DNA of 64,000 nt from an uncultured Pseudomonadota bacterium (GTDB lineage Bacteria; Pseudomonadota; Gammaproteobacteria; Burkholderiales; SG8-39): the NCBI GenBank assembly GCA_903921325.1, contig CAIXPL010000038.1:1-64000 (forward strand). The letters run 5' to 3'. Positions 30,773 through 40,144 of the stretch are shown here, in pieces; position 1 is the stretch's first letter; every line of letters begins with the position of its first letter. Made by a program: the position numbers and the translations under genes. The notes beneath the pieces are model-generated. The model saw only the letters and a program-made list of their open reading frames with translations, made no database searches and was not told the DNA's origin.

Positions 30773-31483
30773 ATGCGATCTCTCGCAGGTGACGCCCAAG
30801 CCCACCGGCACCACTGGTCCGCCATCGCTGTACTCACGCTCGCTACCGTTGCCTGCACGAGCGCACCCGTTGAGACCTACAAGCCCACACCTCTCCCACC
30901 ACTACGTGTCACGCAGATCTGGACGCCTTCGAGTACGACCGGACAATGGACGTTTTGCGGAGACGCATGTGCAGGCCCAAGCCCGAAAACGCTACCTACC
31001 CCCCCGGTGCCGGTCATCCCAGCCACGCCTTTCGCCTTGCCTCCCCGCACACCGTCAGTGCCAACCCCGCCCCCGGTACCCAAGGCGCCCACAGCACCGC
31101 TGGCTACATTGCGACTATCGGCTGACACCACGTTCGGATTCGCCAGCGCCGCCTTGAGCGACGTCGGCCGCCACTCGCTCGACGTCCTGGGCGATCAACT
31201 CAAAGATCCGACCCTCACGCTCGATGTCAGCGTCACCGGATATACCGACCGCATTGGCGGATTGGCCTACAACCAGCGTCTCTCGGAGCGTCGTGCTGAA
31301 GCGGTCGCGGCGTACCTGCATCGCTACGTCTCACACACCACCATACGCACAGAGGGCCGCGGTCCCACCGGCTCACTCACCGCGCAGTCCTGCCAACCCT
31401 CATTGCCCAATGCCCAACTGATCCAGTGCCTTGCGCCTGATCGCCGGGTCGAAATCACCGTCGTCTCCGTTACCCCGTCCTGA
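30773..31483 (+). CDS. OmpA-family outer-membrane lipoprotein
   Basis: 236 aa, ATG with GAGGAG upstream. A hydrophobic signal region is followed by Cys at residue 28 in ATLATVACTS-like context; the lipobox is not ideal (Thr at -3). Residues 35-110 are proline-rich. The C-terminal domain has the OmpA peptidoglycan-binding pattern: FASAALSDVGRHSLDVLG, VTGYTDRIGG, then YNQRLSERRAEAVAAYL. It probably links outer membrane and wall, perhaps supporting the transfer apparatus. Nine bases before topB. Confidence 0.8.
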   Translation: MRSLAGDAQAHRHHWSAIAVLTLATVACTSAPVETYKPTPLPPLRVTQIWTPSSTTGQWTFCGDACAGPSPKTLPTPPVPVIPATPFALPPRTPSVPTPPPVPKAPTAPLATLRLSADTTFGFASAALSDVGRHSLDVLGDQLKDPTLTLDVSVTGYTDRIGGLAYNQRLSERRAEAVAAYLHRYVSHTTIRTEGRGPTGSLTAQSCQPSLPNAQLIQCLAPDRRVEITVVSVTPS

Positions 31484-31492
31484 GTCCTCCTC

Positions 31493-33538
31493 GTGAATCT
31501 CTACATCGCCGAAAAGCCCTCTGTCGGCCTCGAGATCGCGAAGGCGCTTGGCGCTCCCATGCTGCGAGGAGAGGGCTATATCCAGGTGGGCTCCACCGAT
31601 CTGGTCTCCTGGTGTGTTGGTCATCTCTTGAGTCAGGCCTCCCCCGAGGCCTACGGCCCGCAATACGCCCAGTGGGATTTGGCCACTCTTCCAATCTTGC
31701 CAGCTGCCTGGCAGATGGAACCCAATCCGAAGACGAAGATGCAACTGAGCGTCGTCGGTAAATTGCTCCGACGCGCCACCTGCGTCATCAACGCCGGCGA
31801 CGCCGCACGGGAAGGGCAGGCGATCGTCGATGAAGTCCTCGATCACTTCGGCTATCGCGGCGCGGCCAAACGGCTATGGTTGCGCGAGATGAATCAGCCA
31901 GCGATCCGCAAGGCGCTTGGCTCGATGCGAGACAACCTCGACTATGAATGCCTCTACGCCAGCGCGCTCGCGCGTGCCCGCGCCGACTGGTTGGTCGGCA
32001 TGAATTGCACAAGGGGCTATACGAGTGCTTGGCAACGTCGTGGCAACAAAGGGACATTACACATCGGTCGCGTGCAAACACCTACCTTGTGCCTCATTGT
32101 CGCCCGCGATCTTGACATCGAAGCCTTCGTTCCCACACCCTATTTCGTGCTCCGTGCCACGGTAACGCATGCTCGCGGCACATTCACTGCAACGTGGCAG
32201 CCGCCGGCCAATGCCGCCGAGCGTAATGCCGAAGGTCGAATCACCGCGCGTGCGCCGCTCGACGCGATCGCCCAGCGCGTCAGCGGCCACGCAGCACAGA
32301 TCCGTACCTACTCCACCACCCCCAAGACGCAAGGCCCACCACTGCCGTACTCCCTTGGCGATCTGCAAAAAGTAGCCAATAAACGCCTTGGCTTATCGCC
32401 CTCCGAGACGCTCAAGATTGCCCAGTCTCTCTACGAAACGTACAAGCTCACGACCTACCCCCGGACGGATTTCTCCTACCTGCCCTCTGACGAGCACGCC
32501 CTGGGCGGGGCTATCGTCGCCGCGGCGCGCAGCAACTTCGCACACGCCTGGCCTTTCGAGGGCACCCCTGATTTCACCCTCAAAAGCGCGGCGTGGAATT
32601 CCGACAAGATCGGCGACCACCACGCCATCCGGCCCACCCTCGTGCGTGACTTCGATCTGACCGTTCTTGGCAAAAACGAGCTGGCCATCTACCAGCTCGT
32701 CGTGGCGCAGTTCCTTGCCCAGTTCTATCCCCCGCACCGATATGACTCCACCATCGTCGAGGTGGACTGCTATGGCGAGCGCTTCCGAGCCACTGGCACC
32801 GTGGACGTCGATCCGGGCTGGATGATCGTCCTCGGCACGCCCGCCGCACGATCTTCTGACGATGCACCCCAGGCCCTTCCCGCCATGCTCGAAGGCGATC
32901 CCTGCCGCATCACCAGCACTCAGATCGACACCAAACGCACCTCACCCCCGCCGCGCTATGACGGTGCCTCGCTCATCGAAGCCATGGAGCAGGCTTGGCG
33001 CTTCGTCACCGATGAACGCGTCAAAGCGACCATCCGCGAGAGCGGCATCGGCACCCCGGCCACACGCGCGGCCATCGTCGATCACCTGATCCAACGCGAT
33101 TACGTCGAAGAGCGCCGCGAAGGGAAGCGCAAAGTCTACGTGGCCACGGCTCGCGGGCGCTTGCTCTACCGCGCCGTGCCGATCCAACTGCGCACGCCCG
33201 ACCTCACCGCTTATTTTGAGTCACTTCTCTCCAACATCGAGGCCGGCACCATGACGCTACCTGCTTTCATGGACCAGCAGACCGCCTACGTCACAAAACT
33301 CATGCGTGACCTGCAAGAAGGGAGCGTCGCTGCCCAGATGCCCTCCCTCGCCGAGTGTGAACCGCCGGCCCGCCCGGCTTCGCCAGCCAAGCGCGGCACC
33401 AAGGCCGCTCCAGCCGCCGCCAGCGCCTCTGCGGCCTGTCCACACTGTCAGCGTCCACTCAGGACGCGAAAAGGTCGCAACGGCCCATTCTACGGCTGCA
33501 GCGGCTATCCCACGTGCAGCTACACCGCGCCACTCTGA
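31493..33538 (+). CDS. topB: DNA topoisomerase III
   Basis: 681 aa, GTG start. The Toprim domain begins MNLYIAEKPS with Glu7; the catalytic Tyr322 is in TTYPRTD; GRVQTPTLCL and the ALARARADWLVGMN segment are typical. A single zinc ribbon (CPHCQRPLRTRKG, ending CSGYPTCSY) closes the protein. Topoisomerase III relaxes and decatenates single-stranded-region DNA, and MPF-F type elements often carry their own copy. The usual GDPDREG is GDAAREG here: Asp103 is kept, but the position of E. coli Asp105 is Ala. Length and the rest of the core look intact. Confidence 0.93.
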   Translation: MNLYIAEKPSVGLEIAKALGAPMLRGEGYIQVGSTDLVSWCVGHLLSQASPEAYGPQYAQWDLATLPILPAAWQMEPNPKTKMQLSVVGKLLRRATCVINAGDAAREGQAIVDEVLDHFGYRGAAKRLWLREMNQPAIRKALGSMRDNLDYECLYASALARARADWLVGMNCTRGYTSAWQRRGNKGTLHIGRVQTPTLCLIVARDLDIEAFVPTPYFVLRATVTHARGTFTATWQPPANAAERNAEGRITARAPLDAIAQRVSGHAAQIRTYSTTPKTQGPPLPYSLGDLQKVANKRLGLSPSETLKIAQSLYETYKLTTYPRTDFSYLPSDEHALGGAIVAAARSNFAHAWPFEGTPDFTLKSAAWNSDKIGDHHAIRPTLVRDFDLTVLGKNELAIYQLVVAQFLAQFYPPHRYDSTIVEVDCYGERFRATGTVDVDPGWMIVLGTPAARSSDDAPQALPAMLEGDPCRITSTQIDTKRTSPPPRYDGASLIEAMEQAWRFVTDERVKATIRESGIGTPATRAAIVDHLIQRDYVEERREGKRKVYVATARGRLLYRAVPIQLRTPDLTAYFESLLSNIEAGTMTLPAFMDQQTAYVTKLMRDLQEGSVAAQMPSLAECEPPARPASPAKRGTKAAPAAASASAACPHCQRPLRTRKGRNGPFYGCSGYPTCSYTAPL

Positions 33539-33548
33539 TCCAGCGCAG

Positions 33549-34568
33549 TCAATACCGCCGCGCTACCTTGTCCGCAAGCACCGCCACCAACAACGCCACG
33601 TGACCGTAGCCCAGCAAGGTCTCCAGGGTCACCGCGATCTCCCCCCACACCGACACCGGTGTGGCCATGCTGTGACCCAGTGGCACAAAGGTGATCCATG
33701 AAACGAACCAGGGCGTGAAACCGCTGACACGCCCATCGGCATACTCCAGCAGGGGGAAGCTCTGATACAGCACGCCAAATAGCCCTACCACGGCGAGCGC
33801 TAGCACGACAAGGCGCGGCAAACTGCGCCCGTAATCGGTCAGCACACCCCAGGTCAGGAATAATGCACGCCGCCACCACGCCTTCTTTGAGCGCTCGCCC
33901 GCGGCATCGACAAAATCTTGGTCCAACGCGTCCCGACGAAACACTGCATTCCCATACGTCGAGCCCATGCCGCGCACACCCAGATATTTGCCGCGCATCG
34001 CACCGCGCGACCACTTGATCTGACTTACGTTCGCCTCGCTCCAGTTCGATAGGCGCATGTCCGCGCCATCGACCCGAGTGGCTGTCATATTCGCCCCAGT
34101 GAACGTAGCCATGTGGCAATTCGCGTTCGTGAAATTAGCCTTGTGTAACGTGGCGTTGGTGAAATTTGCTCCGGCCCAATCGCCGTCGGAGAAATCCACG
34201 CCAGTAAGGTTCGCACCGGCAAAATTCGCACCTGCCCCTTTGACGCCCGAGAAATTGGCCTCCGTCGCCGTGACCCCTTTGAACGAGGCCCCCACACACC
34301 GCGCGTCCCGCAAGTCCGCATAGGTGAGATTGCCCTGGGACATATCGACGCGATCGAGCGCGGCGAGGCGCAGTTTCGCCCGAAACAGATTGACCCCTTC
34401 CATGGCCGTGTCACGCAGATCCGCCTTGCTCAGATCCGCATCACCCAGGTTGATCCCGGCCAGCGTTGCCCTATGCAGATCGATCTCTGCCATCGGATGG
34501 GCTGCTCGCCAGGTATTCCATCCCGCCACCCCCTTCGTGACGAGCTCCAACAACCCTTTATCCGCCAT
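33549..34568 (-). CDS. Pentapeptide-repeat protein fused to a two-helix channel-like domain
   Basis: 339 aa from MADKGLLELV (GGGGGTGG upstream). Residues about 31-187 are pentapeptide repeats of the A(D/N)L/F type (ADLSKADLRDT, ANFAGANLTGVDF, ANFTNATLHKANF). A basic linker is followed by a membrane helix (about 251-271), a pore-loop-like stretch and a second helix (about 309-332). This is the layout of prokaryotic pentapeptide/ion-channel proteins, but the selectivity filter TxGYGD is replaced by VPLGHSM at 295-301. It is convergent with topB. Ion specificity, if any, is unknown. Confidence 0.8.
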   Translation of the reverse strand: MADKGLLELVTKGVAGWNTWRAAHPMAEIDLHRATLAGINLGDADLSKADLRDTAMEGVNLFRAKLRLAALDRVDMSQGNLTYADLRDARCVGASFKGVTATEANFSGVKGAGANFAGANLTGVDFSDGDWAGANFTNATLHKANFTNANCHMATFTGANMTATRVDGADMRLSNWSEANVSQIKWSRGAMRGKYLGVRGMGSTYGNAVFRRDALDQDFVDAAGERSKKAWWRRALFLTWGVLTDYGRSLPRLVVLALAVVGLFGVLYQSFPLLEYADGRVSGFTPWFVSWITFVPLGHSMATPVSVWGEIAVTLETLLGYGHVALLVAVLADKVARRY

Positions 34569-34649
34569 GACACCACCCCCATTGTTGCAGCACATCGGCG
34601 ATCACCCGCCCGGTCATCGCCCACCCCGGTACCGACATGCGCCTATCGC

Positions 34650-36650
34650 TCAGGGCTTGCCTTGCCGTTCCATAAAATCCTCGAACTGCTCCTCGATTTG
34701 AGTTACCACCGCCACCGTGACGCTTCTGCTGCCTTCCGCCTCACTCAGTTTCGCCCCCAAATCGATCAACCGATTGGCGATCGTGTTGGCCCCGACCAGC
34801 CTCGCCGTGCCTTTGGCTCGGTGCACCCAATACTTAGCCTCCAGTGGGTTTTTCAAGCGCAACTCATCGCGACAGCGCTCGAAGCTCAGCTTCATGCTCT
34901 CCCTGGCAATCGGGAGAATGTCCGCCGGCAGGCCCGCGCGCACGCTGTCCGGATCCCCCGGCATGCTCAGAATCTTCAGTAACGCTGCTTCTTCTACCGG
35001 CTTTTGAATGAACGCATCTGCCCCCACGCTATAGGCCCGCGCCTGCGCGTCCGGCGTCGTGTCCGCGCTCAGGACAAACAGCCGCGGCAGCTCTTCGGGC
35101 GCCACCGTCGCGCGCAATCGGGTGATCACTTCGCTGCCCAACATCTTGGGCATGTGCTCATCGATGATCGCCAGCTGAAACCGCTTTGAGGTCAACTCGC
35201 TCAGGGCTTGCGCCCCATCGACGACGACAACGACCGAATGCTGAGCTCGAACGAGCATGCGCCGAAGCACTTCCGCCATTGCCGGATCGTCCTCCGCGAT
35301 CAGAATCCGCATCGGCACCGCAGGTGCTCTGACGATCCGCCGCGGATCTTCGCTCGGGCCGGGTTCGAACGGCAGACAAAACCAGAAACAGGAACCTGTC
35401 CCCAGGATGCTATTGACGCCCACCGATCCCCCCGCCGCCTCCACCAGCTCGCGCGTGATCGATGTTCCCAACCCTGCCCCGACGCTTGCACTCGTTGCGC
35501 CTTTCTCACGTTGCCAGAAGCGATCGAACACATGAGGCAGATCCTCGGCGGCAATCCCAATCCCCGAATCGGACACCTCGAAGCGCAGCTGACCGCCGCT
35601 CGTCTGTTTCACATCGAGGCGAATGTGCCCCGCCCGCGTAAACTTGACCGCGTTGTCCAGCAACGCAATCAGCGCTTCCTGTGCCGCCGGCGACGCCATG
35701 ATCACGCGCTCGGGCACTGTCGGCTCAATCGACAAAGTCGCCCCCACCCCTTTCGTGTAGGCCTTGGCACGCGCCAGATCGAACAGATCGCCAGCAAAAT
35801 CCCGCACGTGCACACTCTCACGAACGGTGAAGTTATTCCCTTGGTCGAAGATCGCGAGCGTCAGGCTGTTCTGAATTTGCCTCAATAAAATGTTCGCCGC
35901 GGTGCGTGCCGCGCTCAGATAGCCCGCCCGTAAATCGTCATGCCGCTCCGCTTTTGCCAATTCCACGTTGGCCATGATGGCCCCGATCGGCGTTCTCAGA
36001 TTGTGCGAAATGACGGACAGAATTTTCGATTTGTCATCGGAGGACTTTCGCAGCTCCGCGCTCAGACGATCCGCGCGTTTGAGAAACAACACGAGATAGG
36101 GAAGGGCCACCAGCATGAACGCCGGTAGCGCGACCCAGAGCTCCCGATGAGTGCGCCATGCCGGGTGCCACAGCAACGACAGATCGCCGGCCAACACCAG
36201 CGCCGCGCACCACAGCATGTATCGAACGCCGTAGCGAAAGCCATACCCGATGGTGATGAATAACCCCAGACTCGCCACGATGCTGCTCGCTTCTCCCGCT
36301 TGCCATGCAAAGAGCGTAATGAATGTCGCGTCCGAACACATGGCGACATAGCGCCTGCGCGGCTGGCTTCCTGGTTTGCACCACATCCACGCGGCAATTG
36401 CCGTAATCGCCACGCCATGAGCCAGTGTCATCGCAATCAGATACTCACCGCGCTCCTGCGCGCTGGTCATTGCGAGTACGATGAGCGGGATCGTCGCACC
36501 CCACATCACTCGCGCAACCAGCTGCTCGCCCTCGTTGTGATCCTTAAACAAGGGCGCGAAGAATCCCCACGCCCACGCCGGCCGGCGCCACACCGACCAT
36601 GGCGCAACGCTGCCGCGTCCGACTACTTTTGCTTGTTCTCTGCTGGCCAC
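34650..36650 (-). CDS. Hybrid histidine kinase with receiver and Hpt domains, RpfC-like
   Basis: 666 aa from a GTG with GGAGG upstream. About five to six membrane helices fill residues 45-195, followed by the kinase: H-box SHNLRTP with His216, N-box Asn333, G1 SDSGIGI and G2 GAGLGTS. The receiver has phospho-acceptor Asp497 and Lys550; the Hpt domain has His610 in VHRAKGTARL. Order and membrane region match RpfC, the DSF fatty-acid quorum sensor of Xanthomonas. No DSF synthase (RpfF) or HD-GYP regulator is visible, so the phosphate partner must be elsewhere. The H-box has Asn where Glu is most common. Confidence 0.88.
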   Translation of the reverse strand: MASREQAKVVGRGSVAPWSVWRRPAWAWGFFAPLFKDHNEGEQLVARVMWGATIPLIVLAMTSAQERGEYLIAMTLAHGVAITAIAAWMWCKPGSQPRRRYVAMCSDATFITLFAWQAGEASSIVASLGLFITIGYGFRYGVRYMLWCAALVLAGDLSLLWHPAWRTHRELWVALPAFMLVALPYLVLFLKRADRLSAELRKSSDDKSKILSVISHNLRTPIGAIMANVELAKAERHDDLRAGYLSAARTAANILLRQIQNSLTLAIFDQGNNFTVRESVHVRDFAGDLFDLARAKAYTKGVGATLSIEPTVPERVIMASPAAQEALIALLDNAVKFTRAGHIRLDVKQTSGGQLRFEVSDSGIGIAAEDLPHVFDRFWQREKGATSASVGAGLGTSITRELVEAAGGSVGVNSILGTGSCFWFCLPFEPGPSEDPRRIVRAPAVPMRILIAEDDPAMAEVLRRMLVRAQHSVVVVVDGAQALSELTSKRFQLAIIDEHMPKMLGSEVITRLRATVAPEELPRLFVLSADTTPDAQARAYSVGADAFIQKPVEEAALLKILSMPGDPDSVRAGLPADILPIARESMKLSFERCRDELRLKNPLEAKYWVHRAKGTARLVGANTIANRLIDLGAKLSEAEGSRSVTVAVVTQIEEQFEDFMERQGKP

Positions 36651-36810
36651 GAGACCGCCTCCTGTCTTCGGAACACCCAATCGGCACACCCTAGACCCGG
36701 AACATCCAACTGCCAACCACGAATGAACGCTTATTGTGCGACGTGTCATAGTCTAGCATTCGCACTTGTCCGACCTCTGCGTCCACGCGCCGTCCTTGCC
36801 TAGTTTCCAC

Positions 36811-37284
36811 TTACAGCGCCGCGCAAAGCCCCACCATTGCCGCGAGTGACCGGAACATCGCGCTTTTACAAGGGGCCCGGGCCCCAAGCGACTCTCGTCC
36901 CACCTCGACTGCCGATGTGATTGGCGCGTAGCACACACCAGCTGCATTTGCGCAACCTCGTGCCTCGGCCACGATTCTCCCGGCGCTCGCGCCACTCAAC
37001 CACACGCGGAACACCACCTCGGCCCCCTGCCCATTCTCCTCCGCGCCTCCGAGGATTTCCGTTCGTAGAACCCGTACCGAGTCACTGTCCGAGTGCGCCG
37101 TCAGCCCCTCCGGATGCAGCCGGTACCCTGGGGCAACCCGATACGTGAATTCCACCCGATCGGGCCTCACCACTCGGGCCAGCACCTGGAACGCCAGCTC
37201 GGCCGGGAGCAGCACGGTTTGCGCCATCGCCGCGCTCGCGCCAACGGCGCCTACAATAGATAACAGCCAGCCACCCACACTCAT
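36811..37284 (-). CDS. Periplasmic protein like the N-terminal domain of DsbD
   Basis: 157 aa with a signal peptide (SIVGASAAMA-type, cleavage near residue 21). LLPAELAFQVLARVV, PGYRLHPEGL and the C-terminal pattern GCANAAGVCYAPIT reproduce the DsbD-alpha fold and its two Cys, which accept electrons from the DsbD core and pass them to DsbC or other periplasmic proteins. The membrane and thioredoxin domains of DsbD are missing. As the transfer region carries DsbC, TraF and TrbC, an electron relay for these is plausible. ATGA overlap with the gene before it. Confidence 0.75.
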   Translation of the reverse strand: MSVGGWLLSIVGAVGASAAMAQTVLLPAELAFQVLARVVRPDRVEFTYRVAPGYRLHPEGLTAHSDSDSVRVLRTEILGGAEENGQGAEVVFRVWLSGASAGRIVAEARGCANAAGVCYAPITSAVEVGRESLGARAPCKSAMFRSLAAMVGLCAAL

Positions 37285-37841
37285 GTCGACGGACCAAACA
37301 TGCGCGACCAGTAAAACGACCCGCCGCGACTCACGTCAACACCGAAACGATTGTCCCCACGAATGGCCAGCAATAATGGGTTGCGTCCCGTCACATACCA
37401 GCGGTTGGCCGAACAGGACAGCAAGCAGCGTTCCTCCATATGTTGCAGGGACTCCATCAACACGCGCTCGCTGTAACCATCGAGCGCCAGGACGCTCCCG
37501 ATGAGCTCCTCTGCACTGATCCCCGGTTGCACCCAGGCCTCGCGCGCCAGGGCATAGCCCGGTTCGCCGCCGTAGTGGGTGATCTCGCCGGCGATCATCC
37601 GGGGCACGGTCACTGCCAGGAAGTCCCACGGCCCTGTGAACGCCGTGCCCCGAAGCCAGAACTCATACTGGATCCGCAGGCGCAGCACGTCCACGCGCGC
37701 TTGCAGGACATCGCAGCACAGGCGAAACGTGATTTGTGTGTCCGTCTCCTCTGCGGCGAAGAAGAACCGGACCGCCTCCAACATGACCCGCGGGACGCCT
37801 TTCCCGCCAAACAAATGGTGAGCCTGATTCTCGATCACCAC
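37281..37841 (-). CDS. Uncharacterised protein between traD and the DsbD-alpha gene
   Basis: At least 186 aa from GTG at 37841. The frame stays open to 38177 but the upstream part overlaps the 89-aa membrane gene and looks like its shadow. The conserved-looking region starts near AYVVIENQAHHLFGG and runs to YWSRMFGPST. An in-frame GTG at 38012 is also possible. No start has a well-placed ribosome site; an AAGGAG lies 17 bases before the GTG. Soluble, alpha/beta. Co-transcribed with traD, so a role in DNA transfer is possible. Confidence 0.6.
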   Translation of the reverse strand: MVIENQAHHLFGGKGVPRVMLEAVRFFFAAEETDTQITFRLCCDVLQARVDVLRLRIQYEFWLRGTAFTGPWDFLAVTVPRMIAGEITHYGGEPGYALAREAWVQPGISAEELIGSVLALDGYSERVLMESLQHMEERCLLSCSANRWYVTGRNPLLLAIRGDNRFGVDVSRGGSFYWSRMFGPST

Positions 37842-37891
37842 GTAGGCGTTGCGCTCGGCTCCTTCGTCAAAATCCTCTGCGGTAAGTGTCT

Positions 37892-38161
37892 CTAGAGCGA
37901 TCGATCGCCGTCGTCTTTGAGGCTTGGGAAGATCACCTTGTGCGGGGTCAGCAAGTTTTTTATAACCGCCAGATGCGCGCCCAGAACCCGCTTCAGAATC
38001 CAGAACGTCCACAAAAACGCAGTCGTCAACGCCCCCACGACTGGTGGAATCAAAAAGTTCTTCATCACCGCCCCAACCAGGTCCCGCAGGGGGCCCCAGA
38101 TCAGCACCACTGCGATCACCACGCAGGCCATCACGAGATAGGTCTTCACCGCGGGAGTCAT
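37892..38161 (-). CDS. 89-aa membrane protein downstream of traD
   Basis: Two membrane helices (about residues 7-25 and 37-57) followed by a basic cytoplasmic tail (NLLTPHKVIFPSLKDDG). Starts 41 bases after the traD stop. Its position suggests an accessory of the coupling protein. No family recognised. Confidence 0.65.
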   Translation of the reverse strand: MTPAVKTYLVMACVVIAVVLIWGPLRDLVGAVMKNFLIPPVVGALTTAFLWTFWILKRVLGAHLAVIKNLLTPHKVIFPSLKDDGDRSL

Positions 38162-38202
38162 ACATGCGCTCGTCCATTAAACGGTCAACTTAATTACCTG
38201 TG

Positions 38203-40134
38203 TCAAGCCTCGTCCAAGTCCTCGGCCAACGCCTTCTCACGCTCTGCTTCTCGCTGGCCGTGATCGTCCTCCTCCGCATCGCGTGTCTTGTCCCCTTCAG
38301 GCTTCGCGCTTCTGGCGATCTTCTTCGGGGGACGTCCACCTTCCCCGACCGCTAAGTAGCGATCAAGATCCTCAAAGAATCCCGCGGGTTGCCAGCGCAC
38401 GCCGTTTATCGTTAAACCACCTGAGCGGAACCGTGATACTCGGAACGGACCAAATCGCGCTTTCGTCTCCACATCGAACTCGGTCATCGCCAGGCGCACG
38501 TTGTAGATGAGACTGCCGCCTATCGTGATGACCGCCTCCCCCATCGTGAGATTTTTTAGATCATCAGGCGACACGATGAACATCTCCTGCTCGCGCTCAC
38601 CGCTGTTCACGCTTTGACCTGCACCGACGTTGGATTCCGGGGCGTGCCGCAAGAACGATGAACTCGCCGATTCGCTGTGTGTGCCCGCGAGACTCCTCAG
38701 GACGCCCAAGCGTTTGCCAATCAACTCGGCGGCTTCTTCAGCGGTTCCTTGCGTACCCACCTTGAAATAAATTTTCGTCCAAGCATTTCCGATCACCATC
38801 TCGTAGAGTTCATTTGAGATCGCCTGAAAATTAGCGCACGTCTGTACTGCCGGCATGAACACCACATGGGCGCTGCGGCTTTGCTCGGGGATCCGGCTCC
38901 AGCTCTCGTTTACATAGGAGCCTGCCTCGTCGCAAAACACCATGAATGGTGGCCACGGTCGCTCCGCCTCAGGTAACTTTTGCAGCCAAGAGATCGAGGT
39001 GCGCAGGTCGGCAATTACCAGGCGTCCAAAATTGCGCGCGGTGGTGTCCTTGCCCATCACGGGCAGGGCCACGTAGACGATCTTGTTACTGCGGATTGCC
39101 TCATAGAGCCGCACGTCCGGGTCATACGTGTTCATGATCTTGCCGAACTGCCCGGTGCCAAAGCTGTACAGGCGGCCTCCGATGCCACCGAAGACGTCTT
39201 TGAGCCGCTTCATGTCGATGCCGCCAAGCGGATTCTGCGCATTCGGCGGCACGCGAAATTTATCCAGAAAGAGGGCGTAGTCCTTCGCCTCGTCACCCCC
39301 GGGCGCCGTCGTCTGCAGCTTGCGCTCGAGCTCCAGCAACGCGTTGCTATTAGTGAGCAACACCGTCAAATCAATCATGTTGTAGGCGAGCCGGGCGGTC
39401 TGAAGCGCCCGGATCAAGGTGGTCAACGCCTGCTTGGCCTCCTGCTTATAGTGATCCGCGCCTGCGTTGCTCTCCGTCGATGGGATGAGTTGCAGGACAC
39501 CGTCGGCTTTCTCATCCGGATCTCCGAAGAGTACCGGGTTATAGGTGTTGGAGTTCGCCGGATCGTCAGGATTGATCACCAGAAAATCTTGCTGCCGACC
39601 GGCGAAGCAACAGTAGTGGTACATCTGCTCGATGTTTTTCGCGTCAATCTTTCCATCAATAAAGAGGACGCCGCCGCCAGACTGAATCTGTTGGAACATC
39701 ACGTTCGAGGCCGCGACCGTCTTCCCAACCCCCGATTGCCCCAAAATGAACATGTGGCGCATCAACGTCTTGTAATCGATGATCACGGGCTTACCCGTGT
39801 CGCAGCAATAGCCCAGCAATAGCCCTTCGATGTTGGCGCCGGGCTTGACCACCATCGGTGGTTCATCGGACCGGATCTCCAAACTCGAGGCAAGTGCGTG
39901 CGCTTTGCGCCAAGGCTCAATCGCGCGCCAGGTCATCCACGCAGCGCCGACGCCGGCGGCCGTCATAGGTATCAGCACCACCGGGAACGCTGCAAGCTGT
40001 GGGGCGAGCGCCGGGGTGCTCCCCAGCAGACCCAGCCCGATCCCCACGGCCGACAACGTGTCCGCGGTGCCGCCGAACTTCATCGTGTAGAAGTGTTCGA
40101 GCGTCCTTGCCAGTACCCCGGCCCGCTTTCCCAT
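38203..40134 (-). CDS. traD: Type IV coupling protein, TraD/VirD4 family
   Basis: 643 aa from MGKRAGVLAR (GAGG upstream). Two membrane helices near residues 25-70, then Walker A GQSGVGKT at 132-139, a first acidic segment FIDGKIDAKN, and Walker B-like VFCDEAGSYVN, followed by the conserved Gln of PAVQTCANFQAI. This hexameric ATPase links the DNA-relaxase complex to the secretion channel. The C-terminal 50 residues are charged (Lys/Asp/Glu-rich), the usual relaxosome-contact zone. It is encoded opposite to the tra operon at 41-64 kb. A terminator lies directly before its ribosome site. Confidence 0.92.
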   Translation of the reverse strand: MGKRAGVLARTLEHFYTMKFGGTADTLSAVGIGLGLLGSTPALAPQLAAFPVVLIPMTAAGVGAAWMTWRAIEPWRKAHALASSLEIRSDEPPMVVKPGANIEGLLLGYCCDTGKPVIIDYKTLMRHMFILGQSGVGKTVAASNVMFQQIQSGGGVLFIDGKIDAKNIEQMYHYCCFAGRQQDFLVINPDDPANSNTYNPVLFGDPDEKADGVLQLIPSTESNAGADHYKQEAKQALTTLIRALQTARLAYNMIDLTVLLTNSNALLELERKLQTTAPGGDEAKDYALFLDKFRVPPNAQNPLGGIDMKRLKDVFGGIGGRLYSFGTGQFGKIMNTYDPDVRLYEAIRSNKIVYVALPVMGKDTTARNFGRLVIADLRTSISWLQKLPEAERPWPPFMVFCDEAGSYVNESWSRIPEQSRSAHVVFMPAVQTCANFQAISNELYEMVIGNAWTKIYFKVGTQGTAEEAAELIGKRLGVLRSLAGTHSESASSSFLRHAPESNVGAGQSVNSGEREQEMFIVSPDDLKNLTMGEAVITIGGSLIYNVRLAMTEFDVETKARFGPFRVSRFRSGGLTINGVRWQPAGFFEDLDRYLAVGEGGRPPKKIARSAKPEGDKTRDAEEDDHGQREAEREKALAEDLDEA

Positions 40135-40144
40135 GGTTATCCTC

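Noticed and set aside
30377-30814. 145-codon minus-strand frame over the gap before the OmpA-like gene
   Set aside because: Composition is that of a GC-rich shadow, no ribosome site, and it overlaps the start of a supported gene.
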